Of a stretch of 64,000 bases of DNA, positions 51,190 through 60,965 are shown piece after piece; the stretch's first letter is position 1, and the number at the start of each line of letters is the position of its first letter. The stretch lies in contig CANTUZ010000007.1 in the NCBI GenBank assembly GCA_947846985.1, forward strand, positions 32,182,355-32,246,354. Reading direction: 5' to 3'. Position numbers and translations under genes: made by a program. This DNA is from Fratercula arctica (Eukaryota; Chordata; Aves; Charadriiformes; Alcidae). The notes beneath the pieces were generated by a model. The model was given only the letters and a program-made list of their open reading frames with translations. It was not told the DNA's origin and did no database searches.

Positions 51190-53077
51190 TGCGGAATTTA
51201 TTGAAAATAAATAATTGTTGGCAACTGCAATAGGCAATTTTGGATAAAATAGTTGAAAAAAGCAACCTTTAATGAAAATAGCGTTTATTATACATCAGTT
51301 ACTAAATGAATAAACTAAATGATCTTTCTTTAAATTAATAACTTCCAAAAAACGTTTAATATACAAAACTGTACAGTTATAAAGTTGGCAGAAATAGGCA
51401 GGTCCTCAGTGTTGAGTTTAATTTTTTTTTTTTTTTTTTTTTAGCGCTTACTGAAAAATACTTGAAAAATATAAATGTCGAAAGGAAAAAATCTTGAACG
51501 CCGCGGAGGGAGCGGGGCTGTGCGGGGAGCCGCGGAGCGGGGTGCAGCCGCGGAGCGGGGCCGCACCGGGCCCGGGGGGGGGGGGGGGGAAATGGGGGGG
51601 GGGGGGTCCCGGGGTGCTGGGGGAGCCCGGCCCGGCCCGGTCCTGCCCGGCGGCCCCGAGGATGCGGGTGGAGCGAGTGAACTTGGCCGCGCACACACGG
51701 ACACACACACAGAGGCAGAGATTCCCCTTCGTGAGTGGGTGCGTGGGCGTTGCACACCCACCCCCCCCCCCCACCCCCGTCCTTGTGTACAACACATCCA
51801 CGGATGGGCGGGGGGGGGGGAGCGTTACAGCTCAGCACTGCCCTGTGCCGAAAAAATGGTTATGGTTTGAGCATTTTAGTTACTTTTTCCTTTGTTTGTT
51901 TTGGTTTTTTTTCCCTCCCTGTTCGTTTTGTTTTTATGTTGTTTTTTTTTTATATAAAAGCTTTTCAACAAATCCAGCATCTCCCTGTGACGCGGAAATA
52001 AGCTCAGCGTGAACCAAATGCGGGCGTTTTCTGTCCCCCTCCCTCCCCCCCACCCCGAAATTCATGAGACATCTCATTCCTCTTCACTATCGAAACAAAA
52101 TACAGAGAAACTGATTTCCGAAGCCAAAGCGCAGAAGTATAAAGGTGTTTTACTACAGACCTCTCAGTCTGGCGCTGATCAAAAAGCCCAACTCATCTTC
52201 GGAAAGAAAAGGTCTGGCCCATGCCACGGTTTTGTTTGTGATGCTCAATTTCGCATAAATATCTTAGAAATAATAATTATTTTTATTTTTTTCCTTGGCA
52301 GAAGAGGGGGGGGTCAGGATTGTAACCCGACCGTTTTACGGTGTTGGGAAGTTCTTGAAAAGGCAGAGAAAAGCTGCAACAAATAAGCCCGTTCTTCACA
52401 ACCGTGCGTGCAGCAGCCGGGTGCGTGGGGCTCCGCGGGCGCGGAGGGGAACCCCGTCTCCTCGGGATGGGGGGGGGAGTGAGGAAGGGCCGCGGCCGCC
52501 CTGCCCCATCCCCGCTGTGTGACATTGCCGGTGCGTGGGGAAGGGAGAAACGTTTTGACAGATCAATTCGATACAAATTAGGTCACAAATATTGTGTACA
52601 GTTTGTAGTAAAACACCTCAGACATTTAAAAACGCTATATAAGTCTTTAAAAATGCAAAACTAGTCTATTGTAAAACAGATTCACCTGAAATACAGCTGA
52701 TATAACCAAGGCGCTGGAAGGTTATTCATAGGCACACATCTGTCTTTCCTTTTCTGTCGTTTTTTTTCCTTTTTTTTTTTTTCTTTTTCCCGTGGGTTTT
52801 CTTTTTTTTTTTTTTCCTTTTTTTTTTTTTTCCTTCGTCCTAGTGGAGACCGAAAACAAACCTTGTCTGCGAGTAAACACCGTGTACTGATCAGCGGAAA
52901 GGTCGGAGAGAGAGAGGAAAAAAAAAATAATAAAATAATAAAAATATATTGCCCAGGCGGCGAGCGGCGAGCCCCCCGCTCCGCTCCGCGCTCTCCCGCC
53001 TCTCGGAAACCATAAGTTAAAGCCCCGGCGGAAAAATCCGCGCTGCCCGCAGTCCTGCCTGCGCCCCCGGCCCCCGG
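51190..53077 (-). other. POU3F4: Probable POU3F4 3' UTR
   Basis: Directly follows the POU3F4 stop codon on the minus strand. Minus-strand AATAAA signals occur at 52282-52287, 51284-51289, 51197-51202 and, farther out, 50990-50995. The pair at 51284 and 51197 lies in AT-rich sequence of typical UTR-end character and would give a UTR of about 1.8-1.9 kb. The stretch 52560-52740 is AT-rich, unique and UTR-like. Two odd parts are the polypyrimidine region 52743-52833 (A/G-rich in the mRNA) and a GC-rich insert at 51490-51830 with long homopolymer G and C runs and a duplicated GCCGCGGAGCGGGG (about 51529 and 51547). The exact end is not determined. Confidence 0.6.
51284..51289 (-). promoter_or_regulatory. 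Candidate POU3F4 poly(A) signal (with a second at 51197-51202)
   Basis: TTTATT on the plus strand is AATAAA on the minus strand, in an AT-rich context about 1.8 kb after the stop codon. A second AATAAA lies about 87 bases further at 51197-51202. Confidence 0.45.
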
Positions 53078-54181
53078 TCAGAGGTCGTGGCAGGCCGTGT
53101 CCGTTTTCACGCCGTGGGAGTAGACTTCGTGCTGCGGCTGCTCTCCCGGCGGGGTCATGCGCTTCTCCTTCTGCCGCCGGTTGCAGAACCAGACCCGCAC
53201 CACCTCCTTCTCCAGCTGCAGGCTGTCCGCCAGCGAGGAGATCTCCTGGGCGGCCGGCTTGGGACACTTGAGAAAGTGCGTTTCCAGCACGCCCTTGACA
53301 CTCACCTCGATGGAGGTCCGCTTCTTCCTCTTCCTCCCCTGCGCCGCGATCTTGTCGATGCTGGTGGGGCTGCCGGTGGAGGAGTCGGCCTCCTCCAGCC
53401 ACTTGTTCAGCAGCGGCTTCAGCTTGCACATGTTCTTGAAGCTGAGCTGCAGGGCCTCGAAGCGGCAGATGGTGGTCTGCGAGAAGACGTTGCCGTAGAG
53501 GGTCCCCAGGGCCAAGCCCACGTCGGCCTGGGTGAAGCCCAGCTTGATGCGCCGCTGCTTGAACTGCTTGGCGAACTGCTCCAGCTCGTCCGAGGTCGGC
53601 GTCTCCTCGTCCGAGTGGTCCTGGCAGTGGTGCCCGCCCAGCTCGCCGTGCTCCCCGCCGCCCTCGCCCCGCAGCCCCGGGTGCAAGCCCTGCGCGGCGG
53701 CGGCGGGCGGCGGGGTGAGCCCGCCGTGCTCCAGCATGCCGCCCACCGCGAAACCCGCCTGCGAGTAGACGTTGAGGGGCTGCCCGGCGGCGGCGGCGGG
53801 GGGGCCGGCCAGCGAGGCGCTGTGGGCCGGGCTGGCCCCCCAGGCGCTGGGGTGGTTGGCGTGGGGCGAGTGGTGGGAGACGTGGGGCGAGCGGTGGTGG
53901 ATGATGGCGCCCAGCTGCAGGTCCTCCCGGCCCGGCTTGACGTCGGGCTGCTCCAGCGGGCCACCGGCCAGCGCCGAGGGCCAGGGCCCGCCGTCGCTCA
54001 GGCTGGTCACCCAGTGGTGGCCCAGCGGGTGCCCATTGCCGGGGACGCCCTGCAGGTACTCGCTCTGCAGCAGCTTCTGCGGGTTGCGGAAGGGGCTCCC
54101 CTGCTGCATGCCCGCGCCGTCCGCATGGGCGAGCGAACCGGAGCCGAGCAGGCTGTAGGGGTTGGAGGCGGCTGTGGCCAT
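53078..54181 (-). CDS. POU3F4: POU domain, class 3, transcription factor 4 (BRN4/OCT9), single exon
   Basis: Intronless 367-aa protein. POU3F4 is a nuclear DNA-binding factor that recognises octamer-like sites through a bipartite POU domain and acts in neural tube, forebrain and otic mesenchyme. Visible here: N-terminal [10 protein letters not shown] shared by class III POU proteins; POU3F4-specific [20 protein letters not shown] (25-44), [28 protein letters not shown] and [15 protein letters not shown]-specific domain at about 192-266, including [20 protein letters not shown]; homeodomain at about 284-343, starting [11 protein letters not shown] and with recognition helix [12 protein letters not shown]-terminus ending in CHDL. 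HEVYSH near the C-terminus distinguishes it from POU3F1/2/3. The human protein is 361 aa; the extra length lies in Ala/Gly/Pro-rich N-terminal linkers (about 120-134 and 170-180), while both DNA-binding domains look intact. The chosen ATG has a good Kozak context (GCGGCCATGG) and gives the conserved N-terminus. The frame stays open upstream to 54811 only because the DNA is GC-rich. Confidence 0.98.
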   Translation of the reverse strand: MATAASNPYSLLGSGSLAHADGAGMQQGSPFRNPQKLLQSEYLQGVPGNGHPLGHHWVTSLSDGGPWPSALAGGPLEQPDVKPGREDLQLGAIIHHRSPHVSHHSPHANHPSAWGASPAHSASLAGPPAAAAGQPLNVYSQAGFAVGGMLEHGGLTPPPAAAAQGLHPGLRGEGGGEHGELGGHHCQDHSDEETPTSDELEQFAKQFKQRRIKLGFTQADVGLALGTLYGNVFSQTTICRFEALQLSFKNMCKLKPLLNKWLEEADSSTGSPTSIDKIAAQGRKRKKRTSIEVSVKGVLETHFLKCPKPAAQEISSLADSLQLEKEVVRVWFCNRRQKEKRMTPPGEQPQHEVYSHGVKTDTACHDL

Positions 54182-54420
54182 GGCCGCCGCGCAGCCCCCA
54201 CGAGTTATACTGTGGCGGCGCCGCCGCTTCAGCCTTTGACATCCACCGGCACGGTGGCCCGGGCAGCGGCCGACAGCCGACTGGCAGCCGCGCCGCCCAA
54301 TGGGGGCGCGCCGCCGGCGGGGCCGCGCCGCGCGGGCCAATGGGAGGGGGCGAGAGGGCCGGGCGCGGCGGCGGGGAGGGCGGGGCGAGGGCGCCGCGCG
54401 GGCCCGAGGCAGGAAGTGAA
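54182..54420 (-). promoter_or_regulatory. POU3F4 proximal promoter / 5' UTR with paired CCAAT boxes
   Basis: Very GC-rich sequence just upstream of the start codon. Two CCAAT boxes, read on the plus strand and so inverted relative to the gene, lie exactly 40 bp apart at 54297-54301 and 54337-54341. Each is followed by a G-rich GC-box-like stretch (CCAATGGGGGCGCG and CCAATGGGAGGGGGCG). They sit about 116 and 156 bases upstream of the ATG, fitting a short 5' UTR. A TATAA on the minus strand at 54205-54209 is only about 24 bases from the ATG and is probably not a working TATA box. The start site was not determined. Confidence 0.6.
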
Positions 54421-55220
54421 TCACTCCGCCGGCACCGGGGGCCGGGCGCGAGGCGGACCCCCGTCGCTTAACTCCTTCCGCGCCGCGCTGCGCTCGGCGC
54501 CGGGCGGGGAGGGAGGGACGGGGACGGGGACGAGGAGAGGGGGGGAGGGGGGACGCGGGGCACGGCTTAAATGGGGAGCGATTAGCGCCGGGGGAGCGCA
54601 CGGCAGAGGTTAAACGGCGGCAGCCCGGCGGGACCACCCCGGCGCAGCCCGGCACGGCCCCCGCCGCCCCGGGGCTGCTGGTCCGGCTACGCAGTGCCCG
54701 CTCCGCACCGCACCGCTGCCCCGGCGGCTGCCGAGGCCCCGCTGCCCCGAGCCTCGCGTCTCCCGCCCGCCCCGGGCCGTGCGCTCCCGCGATGCAAAGA
54801 TAAAAAAACAAACCAAAACATCTAAAAATAATGATAAAAAAGCCCCAAAAGGCGCTTTCCGGCCTCCCCGCCTATAAATCCCGGTGGTGCCTCCTCAAAG
54901 TTTGCAATGGGAAACACACGGGGCGCCGGCGCTGCGCAGGTCTGCAGGGAAAACAAAAAAACGGGGGGAAAAGGGAAAATCGAGGGGGGAAAGGCGCGCG
55001 CGGTCCCCAGCCCCCCCCCTCCCCCCCAGGGGGGGTCCGGGTTGAGGGGGGGCAAGACCGCTGTGCCCCCCCCCCCCCGCGGTTTGCTCGGGCCCGGCGG
55101 GCAGAGCCCCGCCGCCGCCGCTCCGCACCCGCGCTGCTCCGCCGGGGCCCCGGGTGCGCGGGTGCGGAGCGGCGGCGGGGAGAGCCAAAAGCCCTGGTAC
55201 CTCCGACCCGCTCCCGAGTT

Positions 55221-55470
55221 AAAAAATGACCTTTCCCTGCATAATTTTGGAGGTAACCTAGCTGCGTAATTATATTTGCACTTCCAGAAGACTGCATCAG
55301 AGTTCCCTTATTGGTTTGAAATTCCATTAAATATATTGCAAGAGCTCCTAGGTTAAGCTTGATTTAAATTTGCATACATTTTCATATATTTAGCAGAAAT
55401 AAAAGAAGGCTTGCAGCTACCAGAAAGTCATTAAGGCATTAGTTTCTCTGAGAAGACAGATCTGAAGAAA
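55221..55470. promoter_or_regulatory. Candidate proximal enhancer with octamer, 1.1-1.3 kb upstream of POU3F4
   Basis: An abrupt switch from CpG island to AT-rich unique sequence. It contains CTGCATAATTTTGG, GCTGCGTAATTATATTTGC, CTTATTGGTTTG, CCATTAAATATATTGC, a perfect octamer ATTTGCAT at 55368-55375 flanked by TTTAA and ACATTTTCATA, and GTCATTAAGGCATTAG. Position, composition and the POU site make it the best candidate for a promoter-proximal autoregulatory element. Conservation not tested. Confidence 0.5.
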
Positions 55471-56189
55471 ATTCAAGAAAATGAGAAAATAGATATAAAT
55501 AAGGTGAGAGCGCTCCTCTGATTCCTGTAAAGCCGGGTAGCATCGCTTTCCTCATTATAATAATAATAATCACAATAATTTCTCGCCGGGGCTCGGGCAG
55601 GGCGCAGCCTGAGAGAGGGGGCGAAGGCAGAGCGGGGTGCGTTGCTGCAGGCATATCGCGATATATCGGGGAGGCTGCGGGTCCTCGGGCACATCCCCGG
55701 CGGGCGGCGGCTGCGCTGCGCACCCGCGCCCGCTCCGCGCCCGCCGCAGTCCCGGGGGGCAAACTTGGAAAATAAATAATTAAAAAAAAAAAACCAAAAA
55801 AACAACCCAAAACCAAAACGAAATAAAGTTTGCCGGTAGCGGGGTGTGTGGGAGCGGCGGTGGGGAGCGGGGGGGTCCGTGGGGAGGTCAGGGGGTGAAA
55901 AATGTCTCCGGGAGAGCTCCGTTGGTGCCGGCGAGCTCTGCCAGCGGAGCGGCGGCGCTCAGCACTGCGGCCGAGCGCGGGGGAAGGCGGGGAGGGCAGA
56001 AAAAGAGTTATATTAGCACAGCAGCCCTTTTTTTTTTTTTTTTTTTACCCTTTCTTTCCTTTTTTTTTTTTTTTTCTGCTTTCCTCCCCCCTCTCTCCGC
56101 CTTCACAAGCTTCTCGAAATAAATATCACCGGAGCCTGCGGAAGAAAAAAAAAAGAAAAAAAGAAAAAAAGAAATCCGCACTGTATAAA
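55471..56189. other. CpG-rich patch in 5' flank with simple tracts
   Basis: GC-rich at about 55575-55760 and 55840-56000. Contains an ATA-type trinucleotide run (about 55555-55575), an A-run (about 55782-55793), T-rich runs (about 56030-56046, 56060-56075) and an A/G-rich tract (about 56143-56172). No gene recognised. Confidence 0.5.
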
Positions 56190-56795
56190 AACGTTTCTAA
56201 ATTATTTAAAATTAATTTGCACTTTAACTTCCGAAACAATTTTTCAAATCCCATCGCCCGTGAAAATAGATGTTCAGATCTGCCGTTTAATTAAGGCAGA
56301 GTCTCTAGCAGGGAAATAAAACCCCGAACGTCCCATTTTAATATTTGTTGCAAATGTGTCTAAGGCAGAGCCCGGCTCCGCGGCACTCCGCTCCTGACGG
56401 AGGAGGCTCTCATCTCGCCTATAGGAGAGTATGGTGTATTTTAAAGTGTTTTTATCTGCATATAGTTAAATCTTCTTGCTGTTCTAACTAATCTGCTGGA
56501 GAGGGTTTCTTTAGCTCTTTCCTGTCAGTCTAACTTCCCAAGTGTAACAGATGCCGCTCTCAAGCGGTCCTTTCTGCTGCTTTTCTTTATTCAGCCTCGC
56601 ATATTTCTCCCCATGATCTGGGTTTCCATAGAGAGAGGAATAAAAGGGGGACCATGGCCACAAATCCCCTGCCCCATGCAGAATAAAAGAGCCTTATTCA
56701 ATAGACGACCCCGTCTGGACATGGGAGAAAAATAAGTACATGCAAAGCTACTGTTGCAAGAATTTGTAACTTATTTTTCATAGACTGAAACCCAT
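56190..56795. promoter_or_regulatory. Candidate enhancer region, 2.0-2.6 kb upstream of POU3F4
   Basis: Unique AT-rich sequence in two blocks. The first (56190-56370) has AAAATTAATTTGCAC, CGTTTAATTAAGGC and ATTTGTTGCAAATG. The second (56410-56790) has TTTTTATCTGCATATAG, CTAACTAATCTGC, GCAGAATAAAAGAGCC and GCCTTATTCAATAG. The pattern of intact motif-rich AT sequence between CpG patches fits conserved enhancers. Confidence 0.4.
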
Positions 56796-57994
56796 TAAAG
56801 TTTTTAAAAAAGTTTCTGGGTTTGGACCCTGCGCTGCAGCCCTCTGGCTCTGGGTGCCTCCGCACTGGAGGGACCCGCGTTTCACCAACAAATAACTCGC
56901 TTTAATACCTTTTTTTTTTTTTTTTTTTTCTTCTTCTTCTCCCCCTGCTAAATCTTTGGCATGAAAAAAGATCGCACAATAGCTGAAGGCAGCCTACCGT
57001 CTTGGGGCAGCTAGAAGTCGCTATAGAGAAACCCCCCGCTTTGAAGTGGAGAAGCTGTAATTGTGTCGAGTCCCGTCGTCCCCCCCCCCCCCCCCCACGC
57101 CCCCACCCTCCCCTCGCACAGGCGGGACCCAGAGTTTCGGGGGGTCACCCGTGTGCGTGGCTCGGACGTCCCTTCCCCTCCGGGGGCGGCGGGAGCGGCG
57201 GCGGCACCCGGGCGCGGAGCCGGCGGGGCGGTGGCATCTCCGGCGGGGCAGGGACGGTGGCTCTCCCCGCCATCAAACCCACAGAGTCCCCTTTAAGAGC
57301 TATAACTAAAACGTGGGGTGCGTCTGTGCGTGCGTGTGTGTGTCTGTGTGTGTGTGTGTGTTTCTAACCGGCTCTATAGGCGCCTCTCTATAGGTAGGGA
57401 CCTCAGCAAGAGAGAGCCCAGAGCGGGAGGAACGGGTTTATTATCGTGTCAGAGCTGATATAATTATATTTTAGAGATTATTTTTTTTCTCATTGTTCAT
57501 CTGCGGGAGGGGAAGGAAGAAAAAAAGCCACCACCAAAAAAAAAAAAAAGGTCTAAAAGGGGTTCGTTTTGATTGTGTTTAATACAGCATGAAGCTCGGA
57601 GCGGTAAGCTGTGGCTCGGTGTCATGACCTCTATATTGAAAACTTCACCTTCAACACAAGTTCACTTTAGAGACAGGACGAGTTAGATTGCGCTTGGTGG
57701 GAACAAGTGCAAATTTAAAAACAGAGTCAATCATAACGGGGATGGGGGGTTGGGAAAGGGCAATTTAACCGTTTCTGGAGCCAGGAGTTAAGGTTTGCAT
57801 TGTGTACATCCAGGCGCTGGTGCTAATGTTGAAGCCCAGCCACCCATCAGCTCAGCCAGCAGGGCTGAGAAACCGGCTCCTGGGTCTCCGGAGATGCTCT
57901 GTGGAAACCTAACCTGCGCGGGGGAAGGTTAGGAGGAAAAGAGGAATTTACGGAATATTAGAAGAAATTAGCCAATACCGACACAAGCTCAATT

Positions 57995-58028
<34 letters not shown>

Positions 58029-58435
58029 GGTCTCTGTTGGCTGCTCTTGAACGTGAGTAAATGCTGTGCAGGGAGAGAGGAGGGAGAGCCACCACAGCCA
58101 CACACTGCCATCTCAGAGCCACAGCCAGGAGATGGACTGACAGATTGCAAATTAAAATAGTCCTAATGTAAGAATGAATGCAGCCCCCCCCTCCCCCCCA
58201 CTCCCCCCAAATCTCTCCGAGCACCAGCCCGTTAGTAGTAAGCCCGGCACGGAGGGAGCGTTGCTGCGGCTGGGCTGGTCCTGCGCCCGGAGAAAGGCTA
58301 GGCAGGGACAATAAAGCCAGTCCCGGGCAGAGAAAATCACAAGGTAAATAGCATTTGTATTCTAACTGCTGCGGTTTCCAAAGCGTTTTGGGCGAATCCT
58401 CGCTCCTCTGCTCGAATCGCCTATTATTATTAATA
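56796..58435. other. 5' flank, CpG patch and simple tracts, no gene recognised
   Basis: T-run at about 56911-56929, C-run at about 57079-57096, CpG-rich patch 57100-57260, A-rich run about 57535-57549, T-run about 58000-58028. CTCTATAGG occurs twice 15 bases apart near 57371-57395. Block 57560-57740 is AT-rich with possible regulatory character. Confidence 0.45.
57319..57362. repeat. (TG)n microsatellite
   Basis: Imperfect TGCG/TG run ending in a longer pure TG stretch, next to a CpG-rich patch. Confidence 0.85.
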
Positions 58436-59105
58436 TTTTTTTACCACGTTGTTAACGTTTGAAAAATGTACTTGCTGGGGGGAAAAAAAATGTCGTTCAT
58501 TTGTGCACTACTACGTCATGTTCAGGTCACTGTTATTTTTTCGCTGGGTTGGTTTGTAGCAGGTATTGTCTCGAATATTTTGTTGTTTTGCAGTCGAGAG
58601 AAAAAAAAAGTATACATATATATTCCGGGAAGTCTCTCGAAAGTGCACGTTTTTACCGTGGTACCTGTCTTGCCGTTTATTAAATCCACGTATTGAAACG
58701 TCGGGTTTTCTGGTGCTTAATCGAGAAATATGGATGGAGAGGGGGAGCCGGGGCGAGGGGCTCCGGCACAGGCTCCTCGCCGGCGGCCGGTCCCGTTCCC
58801 GGTCAGTGCTGGAAGTGCCAGCTTTTAAGGTCACGTTAGGAGTTAATAGATCTGCACAACAATGCGGATCACTTCCCTTTTACGTAGGCACTTTCCTCAC
58901 CGTGCCGTTCAAACAGGCGTGATGACAAGAATGCGCTTGTTTCACCCCGGACCGAAATCCCGTGGGTTTGTTTGTTTGGTTTTTTTTTATTATTTTTATT
59001 TTTTTTTGTCGAAGTGTGTTCGCTCCCAGCAAAGAGGGGCGAGGCGGCTGGCCATGGGTAGCAGCCCCTGTGTGCGAGGGGGGACACACGGATCCAGCTC
59101 TCTTT
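58436..59105. other. 5' flank, mixed sequence, no gene recognised
   Basis: Contains CACGTTGTTAACGTTTG near 58446, a short A-run and a T-rich tract near 58979-59008. No coding evidence. Confidence 0.4.
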
Positions 59106-59305
59106 CCAAACCAGAGGCCACCCTGCCTATATTCCGGCAATAATTCAAATACAATTCCTGAGCGGACAGATTTCTGCTCAGACATATTTACAGGAAAGTG
59201 GGTTGGATTTGAAAACGCACTAAATGGCATGCTATTTAACCTCTGTTGACTAACGAGACATTGAAGACAAATAGCTCTATTCCTTGGATGACAAAATACC
59301 TGCAT
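59106..59305. promoter_or_regulatory. Candidate regulatory block with 6-bp inverted repeat
   Basis: Unique sequence with GGCAATAATTCAAATAC, then CTGAGC (59158-59163) and its reverse complement GCTCAG (59176-59181) around GGACAGATTTCT, followed by ACATATTTACAGG and AACAATTTCAATG-type sequence nearby. Enhancer-like; motif evidence only. Confidence 0.3.
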
Positions 59306-60590
59306 TGTTGTTTGTTAGCTTACTGAACAATTTCAATGCGGTTTTGGGGGATTTTATGTTTTGTTTGTTGTTGTTTTGGTTTTTTTTTTAACTGTATGCT
59401 TTTCCAGCTTTAGCATTCATCCAGCTCCTGATTCTGCAGGGGGATCTAAACCTCTCTTGCACTTCGAAGCGCCTCATCACTCCTCGATTTACATGTATAA
59501 ATACGTAGCTGGTCCTGCTAATTCTGTGTTTTCTCACAGAGGAAATGTTTACGGCTCGGTGGAAAGTTTACTCCCCGTTTCATTCAGGTCGCGCCAACCA
59601 AAAGCTGTTCTAAAACCGGAACTTTCAGGCCAGGCTGCGCTGCTAAAAGCTGTTTCCTTCGCCAATGGCGCTTGGCGATGTGGAGGGACGGGATGCAGTT
59701 CAGGTGCCGAGCCCTGTGCAGGTGGACGCTTTGCCACAGCCCCCTTCGCTCGCCGAGGGGGAACGCGAGTGGCGGAACTCCCCGCGCAGCAGACAAAGGC
59801 TTTGCCCACGCGTGAGCTCGGACCGCCCCCCCCGGGAAGACCCAGCATCCCTCTGCCCGGCCCCGGCGCACCGGGTCCCCTTCCCCCGGGGCGGAGGCGC
59901 GGCGGGGGCCGCGTGGGGGGCGAGGAGGGGTGGGGGGGGATGTTCATGGGCGAGGCGGGCGGGCAACACATCGGTGCAGTCCCCCGGACAAACGGAAGCG
60001 CCCACGGGAGAGTCGCCGTCAAAGGGGGAGAGGCCGTCCCTCGGCTGCGCCGCCTGCAAGAAATAAATAGGAATAAATCAAAGTCGGGGTGCTCGGAGGA
60101 GGGAGGGGGCTGCGGCCGGGCCTTGCCGGGGCAGGGGATGCCCGGTGCCGGCCGCCGTCCCCGCTCCGCCCGGGAAATGCACTCTGCAAACTTTTAATGA
60201 AATCACCGGCGGTATCGATTTTTTTTTTTAATTGTTATTATTATTTTTTTTTTTAATCGAGCTTCAGCCATTGGAAAGCGTCTCTCTTTGGGATGGGGGA
60301 GGAGGGCAGAAGGGAGCGGTGCAACGCGAACGCTATTGGGCGTGGAGTTATTTCGTACTTTAGAAAATAAACGTCGTGCATGAGGGTCCTCCAGAGAGCA
60401 AGGGGACTTCGGGAGGCTTGAGCCAACCCAGTGAAGTTGGGGGTTTAGCGAGGCAGGAGTTCCAGGTGCCAGTTTGTAGGCCCTTCGTGGACCTCTGGGA
60501 ATGTCCCCTCGCCGGGGGGGGGGACCGTGCCCGGGCCGTTATTGCCGCGCTCCCTAATGAAGAGCCCCCGGAAAGCCGGCTCTCCCCCTC
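59306..60590. other. 5' flank with CpG-rich patch, no gene recognised
   Basis: CpG-rich core at about 59740-60180. A 278-codon plus-strand frame (59361-60197) runs through it but is matched by long frames on the other strand and has no domain. Alternating A/T tracts occur near 60218-60256. CTATTGGGCGTGGAG near 60331 resembles an inverted CCAAT plus GC box and could mark a minor promoter. Confidence 0.4.
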
Positions 60591-60594
60591 TGAC

Positions 60595-60965
60595 AACAGA
60601 TTTTTGAAGTGCCACATTCAAGTATTTCCTATTTGCTGCTTCTCCAAACTGTTTAGAAATTACTAGTAGCGGATAAGTAAATTGCAAGTAAACCTAGTGA
60701 ATTAGGATGATTCTCTATCAGTTTAATTTATGTTTTATAGTTAGTTTAGCCTTCTGATTTGATTGCCTTAGTAATGTGAATTGCCTACAGCTGCTGATGA
60801 TACAGCTTTAATTCTGTTTTAAAGGTCATGTAAACATGTGCCTGTAGCATAAGGAATGCAAATTCAATTCCCTTTTAATGCTTCCTCACATTCACTTCAC
60901 AGCCTTCACCTAGAAAATTAGCAGGATTTAATAGAAAACTGTTTGAATGTTATGATTTCATTAAA
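60595..60965. promoter_or_regulatory. Candidate enhancer with octamer, about 6.5 kb upstream of POU3F4
   Basis: An abrupt AT-rich unique block of about 370 bp with GAAATTACTAGTAGC, CAGTTTAATTTATG, CCTTAGTAATGTGAATTGCC, CAGCTGCTGATG (E-box), GCTTTAATTCTG, GGTCATGTAAACATG (forkhead-type GTAAACA), a perfect octamer ATGCAAAT at 60856-60863 and CCTTTTAATGC. Motif density is among the highest in the window. Confidence 0.45.

Larger units (their letters stand above)
52950..55220. other. CpG island covering POU3F4 CDS and promoter
   Basis: More than 2 kb of continuous GC- and CpG-rich sequence spanning the whole coding region and about 1 kb upstream, typical of developmental homeobox genes and of Polycomb-regulated promoters. 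Long C/G homopolymers (55005-55027, 55063-55078) lie near its upstream edge. Confidence 0.85.

Noticed and set aside
53087..54613. 508-codon open frame on the plus strand, antisense to POU3F4
   Set aside because: It lies fully over the POU3F4 coding region in a GC-rich island, where codon bias leaves the antisense frame open. Its sequence has no domain of its own.
54182..54811. In-frame N-terminal extension of POU3F4 from an upstream ATG (577 aa in total)
   Set aside because: The extension is Arg/Pro/Ala-rich translation of promoter CpG island. The conserved class III start [10 protein letters not shown] and a good Kozak context begin at 54181.
59361..60197. 278-codon plus-strand frame upstream of POU3F4
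   Set aside because: It crosses a T-rich tract and a CpG patch, and has no domain; long frames occur on both strands there.
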